DNA of 64,000 bases from RGIG3009 sp045596745. Lineage in GTDB: Bacteria; Bacillota; Clostridia; Oscillospirales; Acutalibacteraceae. The stretch covers positions 1 to 64,000 of the forward strand of contig JAZODA010000051.1 in assembly GCA_045596745.1 (NCBI GenBank). The letters run 5' to 3'. The position numbers and the translations under genes were made by a program. This document shows positions 52,505 to 61,136 of this stretch, one piece after another (position 1 is the first letter of the stretch; each line of letters begins with the position of its first letter). The notes beneath the pieces are model-generated. The model was given only the letters and a program-made list of their open reading frames with translations. It made no database searches and was not told where the DNA came from.

Positions 52505-52837
52505 ATGAAAAAAGCGATACGAGGTACACTGTTTCTGGTGGTAATGGGACTCCTTTTGGGTAACGGGTGTGTTTTCTACGAAGTGTTGGGCATACCATGT
52601 CCGGGGTGTGGTGTTACCAGAGCATGGCTGGCTTTCCTAAAAGGAAATATAGACAAAGCGTTTTCATACAACGCGTTGTTTCTTCCGCTGACCGTTGCTG
52701 TTATGGTGGCGGCATGGTATATGTTCCGCGGGAAGCGCCTGTCTCGTGCGGCTTGCATTGTATTGTGCGGAGTAGCGGTCTGTGCATTTGTGTACAATTT
52801 GCTACGCGTATTCTCGGTGGTACAAGGAGTAATTTAA
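52505..52837 (+). CDS. DUF2752 small membrane protein
   Basis: A 110-residue protein with three membrane segments. Its N-terminal GIPCPGCGVTRAWLAFLKGN is the DUF2752 hallmark, with two conserved Cys in CPGCG just after the first helix. Family function is unknown. ATG 52505 has AGAGAGG upstream. A TM2-domain gene follows 18 bases later; DUF2752 and TM2 genes are often neighbours. Confidence 0.88.
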   Translation: MKKAIRGTLFLVVMGLLLGNGCVFYEVLGIPCPGCGVTRAWLAFLKGNIDKAFSYNALFLPLTVAVMVAAWYMFRGKRLSRAACIVLCGVAVCAFVYNLLRVFSVVQGVI

Positions 52838-52855
52838 TTAGGGGGATGTAAAACA

Positions 52856-53191
52856 ATGGAAGCTCAGAAAATCGATATGTTCATCATGACCAATCAGAAG
52901 TATTTGCCGGCAGAGAAAATGATGTACTTGAAGCAGAAGCTGGCAGAGGCTCCGGAAGAGAAGCTGGCACTTCTTTCTACCGTGGAATTTAAGGATCCCA
53001 TGACCCTGCTCTTGGTTTCGCTGTTTTTGGGAAGCTGGGGTGTTGACCGCTTTATGCTGGGCGATACCGGTATGGGCGTTCTGAAGCTGCTCACCGGCGG
53101 TGCTTGCGGTGTTCTTACCATCATCGACTGGTTCTCGATTCAGAAAAAGGCGAAGGATTTGAACTTCAACAACCTGATGATGATTCTGTAA
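52856..53191 (+). CDS. TM2-domain protein
   Basis: A 111-residue protein: a soluble helical N-terminus of about 48 residues, then the TM2 domain with two membrane helices joined by GSWGVDRFMLGDTGMGVLK, which contains the DRF motif resembling the GPCR DRY. LLTGGACGVLTIIDW ends the domain. Function unknown; members are found in stress and envelope contexts. It ends at the second copy of the repeated terminator. Confidence 0.9.
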   Translation: MEAQKIDMFIMTNQKYLPAEKMMYLKQKLAEAPEEKLALLSTVEFKDPMTLLLVSLFLGSWGVDRFMLGDTGMGVLKLLTGGACGVLTIIDWFSIQKKAKDLNFNNLMMIL

Positions 53192-53197
53192 AACAAG

Positions 53198-53227
53198 AGA
53201 GGACGGACACGACAGTGTCCTTCCTTT
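53198..53227. terminator. Terminator after the TM2 gene (copy 2 of a repeated hairpin)
   Basis: GGACGGACAC (53201-53210), GACA loop, GTGTCCTTCC (53211+4 onward to 53224) with one mismatch, then TTTTTAA. It shares 21 identical bases with the trpS terminator. Confidence 0.8.
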
Positions 53228-55270
53228 TTAATTCAGTCCTTGTTCGCCGTTGCGATGGAAGAGTGCGGTGACCGCTTCGCGAAGCAGACGGTGTTCGGGT
53301 TTCTCCAGCGTCGGGTCGCTTTCGTGCAATGCACGGGCGGTTGCTTGTGCATCGTGAAGCAACTCCATATCGCTGAGCAGGTCGGCAATCCGAAGCTCGG
53401 GAAGACCGTGCTGTCGGTCACCGAAGAAATCACCCGGGCCGCGCATTTGCAGGTCGGCATCGGCAATTTTAAAGCCGTCGGTGGTGTCGCACATCACTTT
53501 GAGTCGGTGCTTGGCCTCCTCGTTTTGTGCATCCGAAATCAGAATGCAGGTGGAGGCGTACTGTCCACGACCCACGCGACCGCGCAACTGGTGAAGCTGT
53601 GCCAAACCGAAGCGTTCGGCGTTTTCAATCACCATCAGCACGGCGTTGGGAACGTCAACACCCACTTCGACCACGGTGGTGGATACCAGTAGCGACAGAC
53701 GACCTTCGGAGAAGTCGCGCATCACTGCGTCCTTATCCTTGGTTTTCATTTTGCCGTGGAGCAGACCGACAGAGTAGCCTTTAAACGGGCCTTCGGCCAG
53801 CTCGCGGGCGTAGGCTTCGGCGGCGACAAGGTCGGTTTCGCCCTCTTCAACCAGAGGACACACGACATACGCCTGACGTCCCTCGTCCAGGAACTTTCGC
53901 ACATAACCGTAAGCGCGTTCGCGCTTGGCGGTGTCGATAGCATAGGTCTCAATCGGGGTGCGTCCCGGCGGCAATTCGTTAAGCACCGACACGTCCAAAT
54001 CGCCGTACACCATCAACGCTAGTGTACGGGGGATGGGGGTGGCGGACATAACCAGCAGATGCGGATGAACACCCTTGGCGGCGAGTGCCGCGCGCTGGCG
54101 CACACCGAAGCGGTGCTGTTCGTCGGTAATTACCAGACCCAATGCCGCGAATTTCACGGTTTCGGATAACAGAGCGTGTGTGCCGACGAGGAACTGACAT
54201 TCGCCGCTTTCCACCTGTTCCAGCACTTTGTTTTTTTGTGCCTTGGTGAGCGAACCGGTGAGCAGTCCGATGCGGATGTTCGGCTTATCGGCAAACAGTT
54301 TTTGCAGGGAAGCCTGATGCTGGCGCGCGAGGATTTCGGTCGGTGCCATCATCACGCATTGCCAGCCGTTGCGAATCGCCGTGTAGGCAACCGAGGCGGC
54401 AACGGCGGTTTTACCGCTGCCGACATCGCCTTGCAGTAAGCGGTTCATCGGAACACTGCGGCGCATATCCGCCACACAATCCGCCACAGCACGCTGTTGC
54501 GCACCCGTCAGCGTAAAGGGGAGCGCGGAGGTGAAATCGGCGGTGTAATCGTTGTGAATACGCACGGCGGTTTCGGTTAGCTGCCGTCCTTTCATTCCCA
54601 TTAACCCCAACTGCAAAAGAAGCAGCTCTTCAAACACCAGACGGCGGCGTGCCGCCTCCAGTGCTTCGCGGTCAGCGGGGAAGTGGATGTTGGCAAGGGC
54701 ATAGCGGCGTGCGCACAAACGATGCTCCAGACGCAATTCGTGCGGCAGAATATCCCGTTCCAGTTCGCTGTCGAGCTCCAGCAACGCGGCGGCGGTAATC
54801 TTCTCCAGATAACGAGAGGTAAGTCCTGCTGTCAGCGGATAAATGGGGCGGATGCGTGCGCCGGTTTCCGCCGGTTCAATCAGCGGTGAAGTCATTTCAG
54901 GCGAGCGACCGCCTGTCAGCGTGCCGAACAGCAGATACTGTTGCCCTGCCTTGATTTTTTGGGCGGCATAAGGGTTGTTGAAAAGGGTAACGCGCACCAC
55001 AGTGGAGCTGTCTGCCACCGAAAACGTGAACAGCGAGAGGCCTTTTCGAACGCGGCGCTCTACCGGGGCGGTCAGCGCGGTGCCGCGAATGCAGCACGCT
55101 TCACCGCGAGGCGCATCCGCCGCAGGAACAATCGCCGACCAGTCTTCATACTGGCGGGGGTAATGTTCCAGCAAATCGCCGACGGTGCGGATGTTCAGGC
55201 GCGCAAGAAGAGCCGCCCGCTTTTCGCCGACGCCTTTGAGATATTGAACCGAGGTTTCGGGAGTAATCAC
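53228..55270 (-). CDS. recG: ATP-dependent DNA helicase RecG
   Basis: A 680-residue RecG, which remodels stalled forks and Holliday junctions. Wedge/OB domain at the N-terminus (VQYLKGVGEKRAALLARL), Walker A GDVGSGKTAVAAS, the DEQH box (ITDEQHRFGVRQR), ATPIPRTLA, and QLRGRVGRG near the end. The start is GTG 55270, with AAAGGAGG upstream; an upstream in-frame TTG lies inside that site. It follows fakA on the same strand, as in many Firmicutes. Confidence 0.96.
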   Translation of the reverse strand: MITPETSVQYLKGVGEKRAALLARLNIRTVGDLLEHYPRQYEDWSAIVPAADAPRGEACCIRGTALTAPVERRVRKGLSLFTFSVADSSTVVRVTLFNNPYAAQKIKAGQQYLLFGTLTGGRSPEMTSPLIEPAETGARIRPIYPLTAGLTSRYLEKITAAALLELDSELERDILPHELRLEHRLCARRYALANIHFPADREALEAARRRLVFEELLLLQLGLMGMKGRQLTETAVRIHNDYTADFTSALPFTLTGAQQRAVADCVADMRRSVPMNRLLQGDVGSGKTAVAASVAYTAIRNGWQCVMMAPTEILARQHQASLQKLFADKPNIRIGLLTGSLTKAQKNKVLEQVESGECQFLVGTHALLSETVKFAALGLVITDEQHRFGVRQRAALAAKGVHPHLLVMSATPIPRTLALMVYGDLDVSVLNELPPGRTPIETYAIDTAKRERAYGYVRKFLDEGRQAYVVCPLVEEGETDLVAAEAYARELAEGPFKGYSVGLLHGKMKTKDKDAVMRDFSEGRLSLLVSTTVVEVGVDVPNAVLMVIENAERFGLAQLHQLRGRVGRGQYASTCILISDAQNEEAKHRLKVMCDTTDGFKIADADLQMRGPGDFFGDRQHGLPELRIADLLSDMELLHDAQATARALHESDPTLEKPEHRLLREAVTALFHRNGEQGLN

Positions 55271-55292
55271 AGGTAGCCCTCCTTTCCTTTGC

Positions 55293-55328
55293 AAAACAGC
55301 CGATAACGGACCATGTCGTTATCGGCTG
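55293..55328 (-). terminator. Hairpin between fakA and recG
   Basis: Perfect 12-base-pair stem CAGCCGATAACG/CGTTATCGGCTG (55297-55308/55317-55328); on the minus strand it is followed by TTTTGC. The short T-run suggests partial termination or a processing site. Confidence 0.65.
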
Positions 55329-55335
55329 TTGTAAG

Positions 55336-57006
55336 TTATTCGATCGAGATGAAGTAGTAGTACACCGGCTGGCCACCGTTGATAACGGTAATCTCGATGT
55401 CGTTGCCGTAGCGTTCCTCCAAAGCAGCTTTCAGAGCGTTTGCTTTCTTCGGGCTGACACCTTCGCCATACATGATGGTGATAAACGAACTACCTTTGCC
55501 GCTCAGACGGCGGGATTTGACCATACTCTTGGTCAGCTTGAATGCGGCAAACTGCATATCCTTGTCGGTGAAGGACAACTTGCCGTTATCCAATGCCAGA
55601 ATATCGCCTTCGTGAATGTTGCGGCCTTCAAAGTCGCTGTCGCGTGCGGCGAAGGTGACGGAACCGGTGGAGACGTTGTCCGCCGCTTTCATCATCGCCG
55701 TGAGATTATCTTTCACAGCGGCGTCGGGATCAAATGCCAGCATAGCGGCAACGCCCTGCGGAATGGTGCGGGTGGGGAGAACGTGAACTTCGCGGTCTGC
55801 CAGCGGAATCGCCTGCTCGGCAGCGAGAATGATGTTCTTGTTGTTGGGAAGCACGTAGACCACCTTGGCGGGGGTCGCTTCGATTGCGCTGAGGATGTCA
55901 TCGGTGGAGGGGTTCATCGTCTGACCGCCGGAAACCACCTGCAGACAGCCCAAATCGGAGAACAGCGACTTCAGACCATCACCGGCGGCAACGGAAACAA
56001 AGCCGAACTCTTCTTCCGGCTCCACGCGCTCGAGAGCAGGAGGAGCAGCGGCTTCGGGTTCATCGACCCAGCCGGCACTTTCGTGCTGAATACGCATATT
56101 TTCCACCTTGACGGTTTCAAACTGACCGTATTCCACACCCTTGGAGAGTGCTTTACCGGGATCGTTGGTGTGCACGTGAACCTTGATGATATCTTCATCA
56201 TCCACCACGACTACGCAGTCGCCGATGGATTCCAGATACGCACGCAGTTTCAGGGGCTCTTTGGTGCATTCCTTGTCGCGGGCGACGATAAACTCGGTGC
56301 AGTAGGTGAAGGTAATCTCTGCATCGAACGTCGCGGCAGCGCTCGCCTTGCGTTCGGGAGCGGGGGCAGCGGAAGGAGCAGACGCACCCTCAACAATGGG
56401 TTCGCCGCGGAACACCGCCTGCATCGCGCGCAGGATGATGTAAAGACCCTGACCACCGGCGTCAACAACACCGGCCTTTTTCAAAACAGGGAGCAAATCG
56501 GGGGTGCGCTGCAGCGAAGCATATGCTTCGGCACAGATAACCTCCCAGACCGATTCCACAGAGGAATCGGTTTTGCCGGCGGCAACACCCTTTTCGGCTG
56601 CTTCGCGGGCAACGGTGAGAATAGTACCCTCGGTGGGCTTCATAACAGCTTTGTAAGCCGCTTCCACACCGAGTTTCAAAGCGGCAGCCAAATCGGCGCC
56701 GTTGGCTTCGGTTTTACCCTTAAGGCCCTTGGAGAAGCCGCGGAACAAAAGCGACAGAATAACGCCCGAGTTACCGCGCGCACCACGCAACAATGCCGCC
56801 GAAGCCGCATCCGCCGTTTCACTGACGGTAGGATCCTGCAGACGAGAAAGCTCTCGGGCAGCTGCCGAGATCGTCATGGACATATTCGTACCGGTATCAC
56901 CATCGGGGACGGGGAAGATGTTCAGTTCGTCGACTTCCTGCTTGCGCAGAGACAGGGCGTTTGATGCCGAAATCATGGCATCGCGCAGTAGTTTACCTTG
57001 AATCAA
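55336..57006 (-). CDS. fakA: Fatty acid kinase subunit A, DAK2-domain (YloV)
   Basis: A 556-residue FakA/YloV protein. The N-terminal DAK2 domain (INPVPDGDTGTNM-like; here NIFPVPDGDTGTNMSMT) binds ATP-Mg and phosphorylates fatty acids presented by a FakB (DegV-type) protein. A middle domain and a C-terminal DegV-like half (VVYVLPNNKNIILAAEQA) follow. The start is TTG 57006, with AAGGAG eight bases upstream, giving the usual MIQGKLLRDAM start. A DegV gene lies 4 kb downstream and could supply the FakB partner. Confidence 0.93.
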   Translation of the reverse strand: MIQGKLLRDAMISASNALSLRKQEVDELNIFPVPDGDTGTNMSMTISAAARELSRLQDPTVSETADAASAALLRGARGNSGVILSLLFRGFSKGLKGKTEANGADLAAALKLGVEAAYKAVMKPTEGTILTVAREAAEKGVAAGKTDSSVESVWEVICAEAYASLQRTPDLLPVLKKAGVVDAGGQGLYIILRAMQAVFRGEPIVEGASAPSAAPAPERKASAAATFDAEITFTYCTEFIVARDKECTKEPLKLRAYLESIGDCVVVVDDEDIIKVHVHTNDPGKALSKGVEYGQFETVKVENMRIQHESAGWVDEPEAAAPPALERVEPEEEFGFVSVAAGDGLKSLFSDLGCLQVVSGGQTMNPSTDDILSAIEATPAKVVYVLPNNKNIILAAEQAIPLADREVHVLPTRTIPQGVAAMLAFDPDAAVKDNLTAMMKAADNVSTGSVTFAARDSDFEGRNIHEGDILALDNGKLSFTDKDMQFAAFKLTKSMVKSRRLSGKGSSFITIMYGEGVSPKKANALKAALEERYGNDIEITVINGGQPVYYYFISIE

Positions 57007-57056
57007 ACGTAGCACTCCTTTTCGGAACACGGGTATATCACCCGGCGTCGCAGACA

Positions 57057-57410
57057 TTATTCGGCTTTCATACCGTCGATATACACGTTAACCCGCTTAA
57101 CGGACAAGCCGGTGGCTTCCTCTACCGTGTAGCGGACTTTGTTGACAATGCTCTTGGAAATCTCGGCAATATTCATACCGTAAATAACGCAAATGTGGAG
57201 ATCCACAACCAGACGGCTGTTCTCGCTGCGCACACGGATGCCTTCATCGGCAAACACGCGGCGGAAGAAAATCGAACGGATACCCTGGCGGGTGCCGCTC
57301 TTTACCATACCGGCGACACCGTAGCAAGAGGAGACGGCGTTGCCGATCAGATAAGCAAAATACTCCTGAGAGATTTCGATGGTTCCCAGGTGGTTTTCGA
57401 TACGGATCAT
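57057..57410 (-). CDS. Asp23/Gls24 family envelope stress protein (YloU)
   Basis: A 117-residue Asp23-family protein: GTIEISQEYFAYLIGNAVSS, VVDLHICVIYGMNI and SIVNKVRYTVEEATG are conserved. Such proteins (YloU, Gls24) are general cell-envelope stress proteins. The order asp23-fakA-recG on one strand is the standard Firmicute arrangement. ATG 57410 has AAAGGTG upstream. Confidence 0.93.
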   Translation of the reverse strand: MIRIENHLGTIEISQEYFAYLIGNAVSSCYGVAGMVKSGTRQGIRSIFFRRVFADEGIRVRSENSRLVVDLHICVIYGMNIAEISKSIVNKVRYTVEEATGLSVKRVNVYIDGMKAE

Positions 57411-57491
57411 ACGGTCAGCACACCTTTCTGTGTAGAAATACAGCAAAAGAGTTATAAGAGTGGATGGGTATACCACCACACAGTCAGTGTT

Positions 57492-57520
57492 ATTATAACG
57501 CACTTTGACGGAATAATCAA
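57492..57520 (-). promoter_or_regulatory. Sigma-A promoter for asp23-fakA-recG
   Basis: Minus strand TTGATT (57520-57515), 17-base spacer, TATAAT (57497-57492). Confidence 0.72.
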
Positions 57521-57556
57521 GAGGAAAAGACAAGGTTTGGTAAAAATGATAAAGCA

Positions 57557-57586
57557 TTGACAAAAACAGGGAGGTTGCTTTATAAT
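57557..57586 (+). promoter_or_regulatory. Consensus promoter for the kinase-PqqD-peptidase-ABC cassette
   Basis: Perfect TTGACA (57557-57562), 18-base spacer, perfect TATAAT (57581-57586). It is among the strongest-looking promoters in the window. Confidence 0.75.
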
Positions 57587-57644
57587 ATAGGATAACTATA
57601 AAATGCAATTTTATTGCCATTTGGCAGCGAGGGGAGGGTGCTCT

Positions 57645-58514
57645 GTGCAGCGTGTACGCATTGCGGATATGGTCATTGATATGACCAATACCGATAAGGC
57701 TTTTTTCGAGCATCGCCTGCAGGCGTATCGGGATGATTCCGACGGCGCGGCGGATTTGAGCATCGCCTTCGAGACGCCGAATGAAATCACGCCGCCTGTC
57801 GGCCCGACCACTGTTTGTAACGAGCGGTTGCGTGTTACGGAACTGGCGGACGGTCGCCGCGCACGCGGTCTTTACGGCAGTAAGAGCGGTCGTCTGTTGC
57901 AGACGATTACCTGCACGACGGATTACAGCGATGCGCAGATTCAAGTGCCGATTGACAGAGCGCATCCGCGCCTGTCGCTGACGGACTTTGAGTATATGTT
58001 CACCGGTGTGGTGTTCTCCGATCGGTTGACGTATCAAGGCGGCTTGGTGCTGCACGGTTCTTCGCTGGCATTTGATGGCAACGGTATTGTCTTTTCCGCG
58101 CCCTCCGGCACGGGTAAATCTACCCACACGGGTTTGTGGCGTCAGCGGTACGGTGAGCGCGTTGTGATGCTTAACGATGACAAGCCGGCAATCCGCTTCG
58201 CTAAGGATGGCACGCCGCTGGTGTACGGAACGCCGTGGAGCGGTAAAACCGAGCTTAACAGCAATGCCAAAGCGCCACTTCGTGCGATTGTGTTCTTACA
58301 GCGTGGGGAAGAAAATAAGATTCGTCGCTTGTCGCCGACCGAGTCGCTTTTATATATCAATCGCGAATTGCAATTGCCGTATCACGATGCGGCGCTGGGC
58401 GAAAAGCTTTTGGATACGACGATGCGTTTGCTGCAGACCGTGCCTGCTTATCTGATGGAATGCACCATCAGCGAAGAGGCGGTGGAACTGGTTCGCGAAA
58501 CGCTTTCTCTGTGA
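57645..58514 (+). CDS. HPr-kinase-like P-loop protein of the PqqD cassette
   Basis: A 289-residue protein. Its C-terminal half resembles HPr kinase/phosphorylase: FSAPSGTGKSTHTGLW has the Walker A lysine at residue 158, followed by VMLNDDKPAIR with paired Asp and YGTPWSGKTE. The N-terminal 120 residues are not recognised. Similar kinases in lasso peptide clusters phosphorylate precursor residues. A strong GGGGAGGGTG site seven bases before GTG 57645 sets the start; an in-frame ATG at 57603 lacks one. First gene of the cassette, with pqqD 14 bases later. Confidence 0.8.
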   Translation: MQRVRIADMVIDMTNTDKAFFEHRLQAYRDDSDGAADLSIAFETPNEITPPVGPTTVCNERLRVTELADGRRARGLYGSKSGRLLQTITCTTDYSDAQIQVPIDRAHPRLSLTDFEYMFTGVVFSDRLTYQGGLVLHGSSLAFDGNGIVFSAPSGTGKSTHTGLWRQRYGERVVMLNDDKPAIRFAKDGTPLVYGTPWSGKTELNSNAKAPLRAIVFLQRGEENKIRRLSPTESLLYINRELQLPYHDAALGEKLLDTTMRLLQTVPAYLMECTISEEAVELVRETLSL

Positions 58515-58528
58515 AAGGATGAGACGGT

Positions 58529-58792
58529 ATGAAGATTAAAGAGGGGTTTGTCCTGCGCAATATCTGCGGTGAGTACGTCGTGGTGGCTGTCGGTCGCCAG
58601 ACGCTGGATTTCAAAGGGCTGATTAAGCTGAACGAAACCGGCGCGTTTTTGTGGGAAAAGCTGCAGGCAGAGTGTACCGAAGAGCAATTGCAGGCTGCTA
58701 TGCTTTCGGAATATGACGTGGATGCTGCCACGGCGCAGGCGGACATTGAGACGTTTATTGCGTCGCTGCGTTCGGCGGATTTGTTGGCATGA
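58529..58792 (+). CDS. PqqD family (RRE-type) peptide-binding protein
   Basis: An 87-residue PqqD-like protein: MKIKEGFVLRNICGEYVVV, DFKGLIKLNETGAFLWEKL (the family hallmark) and a helical tail EYDVDAATAQADIETFIASL. PqqD folds (RRE) bind the leader of ribosomally made peptides and hand it to tailoring enzymes. No PqqE-type radical SAM, lasso cyclase or obvious precursor lies in the cassette. It overlaps the S24/S26 gene by four bases (ATGA). Confidence 0.92.
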   Translation: MKIKEGFVLRNICGEYVVVAVGRQTLDFKGLIKLNETGAFLWEKLQAECTEEQLQAAMLSEYDVDAATAQADIETFIASLRSADLLA

Positions 58793-59262
58793 AGCCGATA
58801 GAAACACAGGTGGCGATGGCGGAACTGCTGCCGATGATTGAAGACTCGTTCCGACAGGGCCTGACCGTTACGCTGGGCGTTACCGGAAGCAGTATGGTGC
58901 CGTTGTTCCGACATAAGAGGGACAGCGTGATTTTATCGCCGTGCAATCCGCTGAAGCTTCGGCGCGGGGATGTGCCGCTGTATCGTCGCCTTGACGGAAA
59001 GTTTGTTTTGCATCGCATTTTGCGTGTGAAAAAAGATACCTACACACTGGCAGGCGACGCCCAGAGCGAACTGGAAGTCGGTTTGCCGAAAACGTGTGTT
59101 ATCGCGGTGATGACAGGGTTTATCCGCAAGGGAAAGACTGTCAGCTGCCGCAGCTTGCGGTATCGGATGTACAGCAGTCTTTGGATGCTGCTGCGTCCGG
59201 TTCGACCGTATCTGTTCCGTGTTGTATCCCGATTGCGGAGGAGGAAGAAACGTGAAGCATAA
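58789..59262 (+). CDS. S24/S26 family peptidase (Ser-His type)
   Basis: A 157-residue protein with a signal-peptidase-like fold. The nucleophile is S35 in GVTGSSMVP, but the general-base position reads FVLHRIL with H75 in place of the Lys of bacterial SPases, as in SipW/ER-type S26B enzymes. There is no N-terminal membrane anchor; the C-terminal RYRMYSSLWMLLRPVRP and RRRKKR tail may touch the membrane. In this cassette it is a good candidate for precursor or leader cleavage (inference). Confidence 0.82.
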   Translation: MKPIETQVAMAELLPMIEDSFRQGLTVTLGVTGSSMVPLFRHKRDSVILSPCNPLKLRRGDVPLYRRLDGKFVLHRILRVKKDTYTLAGDAQSELEVGLPKTCVIAVMTGFIRKGKTVSCRSLRYRMYSSLWMLLRPVRPYLFRVVSRLRRRKKREA

Positions 59263-60949
59263 CAAGACAGCGGGAGCTTGGTTGTTCCAAAACACGCGGC
59301 GTCAATTGCCGGGTGTTTTGTTGCTGTCTGTTCTCAGCGCCGCCACGGCGATGGGATATCTTTGGCTCGCGTGGCTGTCCAAGGATTTGCTAGAAGCGGC
59401 GCAGGCGCTGCTTCAAAGCGATACACCCCGCACAGTGTGGGAATGCTTAAAGCACCCGTCGCTGTACACGCCTGCCATCACGGTAGTTTGCGTGGTAATC
59501 GGCCAGATTCTCTTGCACATTGTTACCAGTCGTCTTAAAGTATATGCGGCAGGCAAACTGGAGATTCGCCTGCGTGAAAAGGTGTTTTCCTCGCTGGTGC
59601 GTGCGGACTATACGGCGGTGCATTCGTATCATTCCGGTGAACTCATCACTCGCCTGACCAGTGATGTTACGGTGGTGTCGCAAGGTGTTACCGGGTTGCT
59701 TCCCAACGCGGTTTCGTTGTTTGCTCGTCTGATTGGCGGTATTATTCTGTTGGTGATACTGGCACCCGGCTTGTCGCTGGTTGTTGTTGGCATCGGCGTC
59801 GTCGTGATGATCGGTTCTCGCTTCTACGGAAGCGGTATGAAGCGGCTTCACAAGCGCTGCCAGGAGGAATACGGCAAAACACGGTCGTTTATGCAGGAGG
59901 CGTTTGCGCATCTGCTGTCGCTGAAAGCCTTTGCCGCCGAAGATGCCGCACAGACGGAGCTGGATGTGCGCCAGGGCGAGCATTTCCGCTGGAAAATGCG
60001 CCGCAATCTGTTGCAGGTTATCGGCAGTACCGCGATTTATGCGGTGATGACAGCGGCGTATTACATTATGCTGTTGTGGTGCGCGTTCGGCATTGCTGTC
60101 GGTACGATGACGGTCGGTACGCTGACGGCGTTGTTGCAGGTGTTTGAGCAACTGCAGTCTCCGCTTCGCAATGCGTCCGGGTTGCTTTCGCAGTATTATG
60201 CCATTTTGGCATCTGCCGAGCGGTTGCAGCAGACGGACGAGATTGAGCCTGAGCAGATTGAGGAACTTCCGACAGACCGTCGGTCGCTTGTCAGCGGTTT
60301 CCGCCGCTTGGCACTTTCCGACGTGGCGTTTTCCTATGACGCCGACACGCCGGTGCTTTGCGGTGTGGATTTGTCGGTGGAACGTGGCGAGTGTGTGGCG
60401 CTGGTTGGCCCGTCGGGTATCGGCAAAAGCACATTGATGAAGTTGATTCTTGCCATCCATCACTGCGACAGTGGTCGTATTGCTCTGGAAGGCGACACCG
60501 ATGTATCTGTCAGTGCTTCCTGCCGCAGCCTGATGGCGTATGTGCCGCAAGGAAACACGTTGATTTCCGGAACGATTCGCCAGAACATTGCCTTTTTCCG
60601 CGACGTGACGGATGAGGAGATTCTGAAGGTGCTTCGCCTCGCGTGCCTGGAGGAATTTGTCTCCACGCTGCCGAATGGGTTAGATACGGTAATCGGTGAG
60701 CAGGGCTTCGGCGTGTCCGAAGGTCAGGCGCAACGCATCGGCGTGGCTCGTGCGCTGCTGCACGATGCACCGTTGCTGCTGTTGGACGAATGCACTTCGG
60801 CGTTGGACCCCAAAACCGAAGAGCAGATGCTTCGCAATTTGCGCGGACTCAGCGACAAAGCAGTGTTACTGATTTCTCACAAGGACACCACCGTTGCCGG
60901 ATGTGATCGGGTGCTTCGTCTGCAAGATGGGCGGTTAACACCGACATAA
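59252..60949 (+). CDS. ABC exporter (permease fused to ATPase)
   Basis: A 565-residue half-transporter: about six membrane helices in residues 20-310, then an ATPase with Walker A GPSGIGKSTL (K392), C-loop VSEGQAQR (488 onward, instead of LSGGQ) and Walker B LLLLDECTSALD (D512/E513). There is no C39 peptidase domain, so any leader removal must be done by another enzyme. GTG start 59252 follows GGAGGAGG and overlaps the peptidase gene by 11 bases. Peptide export is inferred from the neighbours. Confidence 0.9.
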   Translation: MKHNKTAGAWLFQNTRRQLPGVLLLSVLSAATAMGYLWLAWLSKDLLEAAQALLQSDTPRTVWECLKHPSLYTPAITVVCVVIGQILLHIVTSRLKVYAAGKLEIRLREKVFSSLVRADYTAVHSYHSGELITRLTSDVTVVSQGVTGLLPNAVSLFARLIGGIILLVILAPGLSLVVVGIGVVVMIGSRFYGSGMKRLHKRCQEEYGKTRSFMQEAFAHLLSLKAFAAEDAAQTELDVRQGEHFRWKMRRNLLQVIGSTAIYAVMTAAYYIMLLWCAFGIAVGTMTVGTLTALLQVFEQLQSPLRNASGLLSQYYAILASAERLQQTDEIEPEQIEELPTDRRSLVSGFRRLALSDVAFSYDADTPVLCGVDLSVERGECVALVGPSGIGKSTLMKLILAIHHCDSGRIALEGDTDVSVSASCRSLMAYVPQGNTLISGTIRQNIAFFRDVTDEEILKVLRLACLEEFVSTLPNGLDTVIGEQGFGVSEGQAQRIGVARALLHDAPLLLLDECTSALDPKTEEQMLRNLRGLSDKAVLLISHKDTTVAGCDRVLRLQDGRLTPT

Positions 60950-60983
60950 TCCGCTAAAAACAACCTTGATTTTCAAGAATTCT

Positions 60984-61027
60984 CGCCACAGTAGAGAAGT
61001 GCTTTCTTCCTCTACTGTGGCGTTTTC
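60984..61027 (+). terminator. Terminator of the kinase-PqqD-peptidase-ABC cassette
   Basis: Perfect 13-base-pair stem CGCCACAGTAGAG/CTCTACTGTGGCG (60984-60996/61010-61022), 13-base loop, then TTTTCTG. Confidence 0.85.
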
Positions 61028-61136
61028 TGTTGTAGAGACAAGAAACAAGGGAAGAGAGTGTAAACGCGTGCGTTCCGTGTTATACTGGGTGACAGAAGAA
61101 AAGCACCGCCGTGTGCTGAATTTAGGAGGACACTAT

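Noticed and set aside
57587..57644. Precursor peptide gene at the start of the PqqD cassette
   Set aside because: The short frame from ATG 57603 is in phase with the kinase gene and is only its possible N-terminal extension.
60950..61136. Precursor peptide gene after the ABC exporter
   Set aside because: The gap holds the terminator and a leader for degV, with no frame having both a ribosome site and a sensible length.
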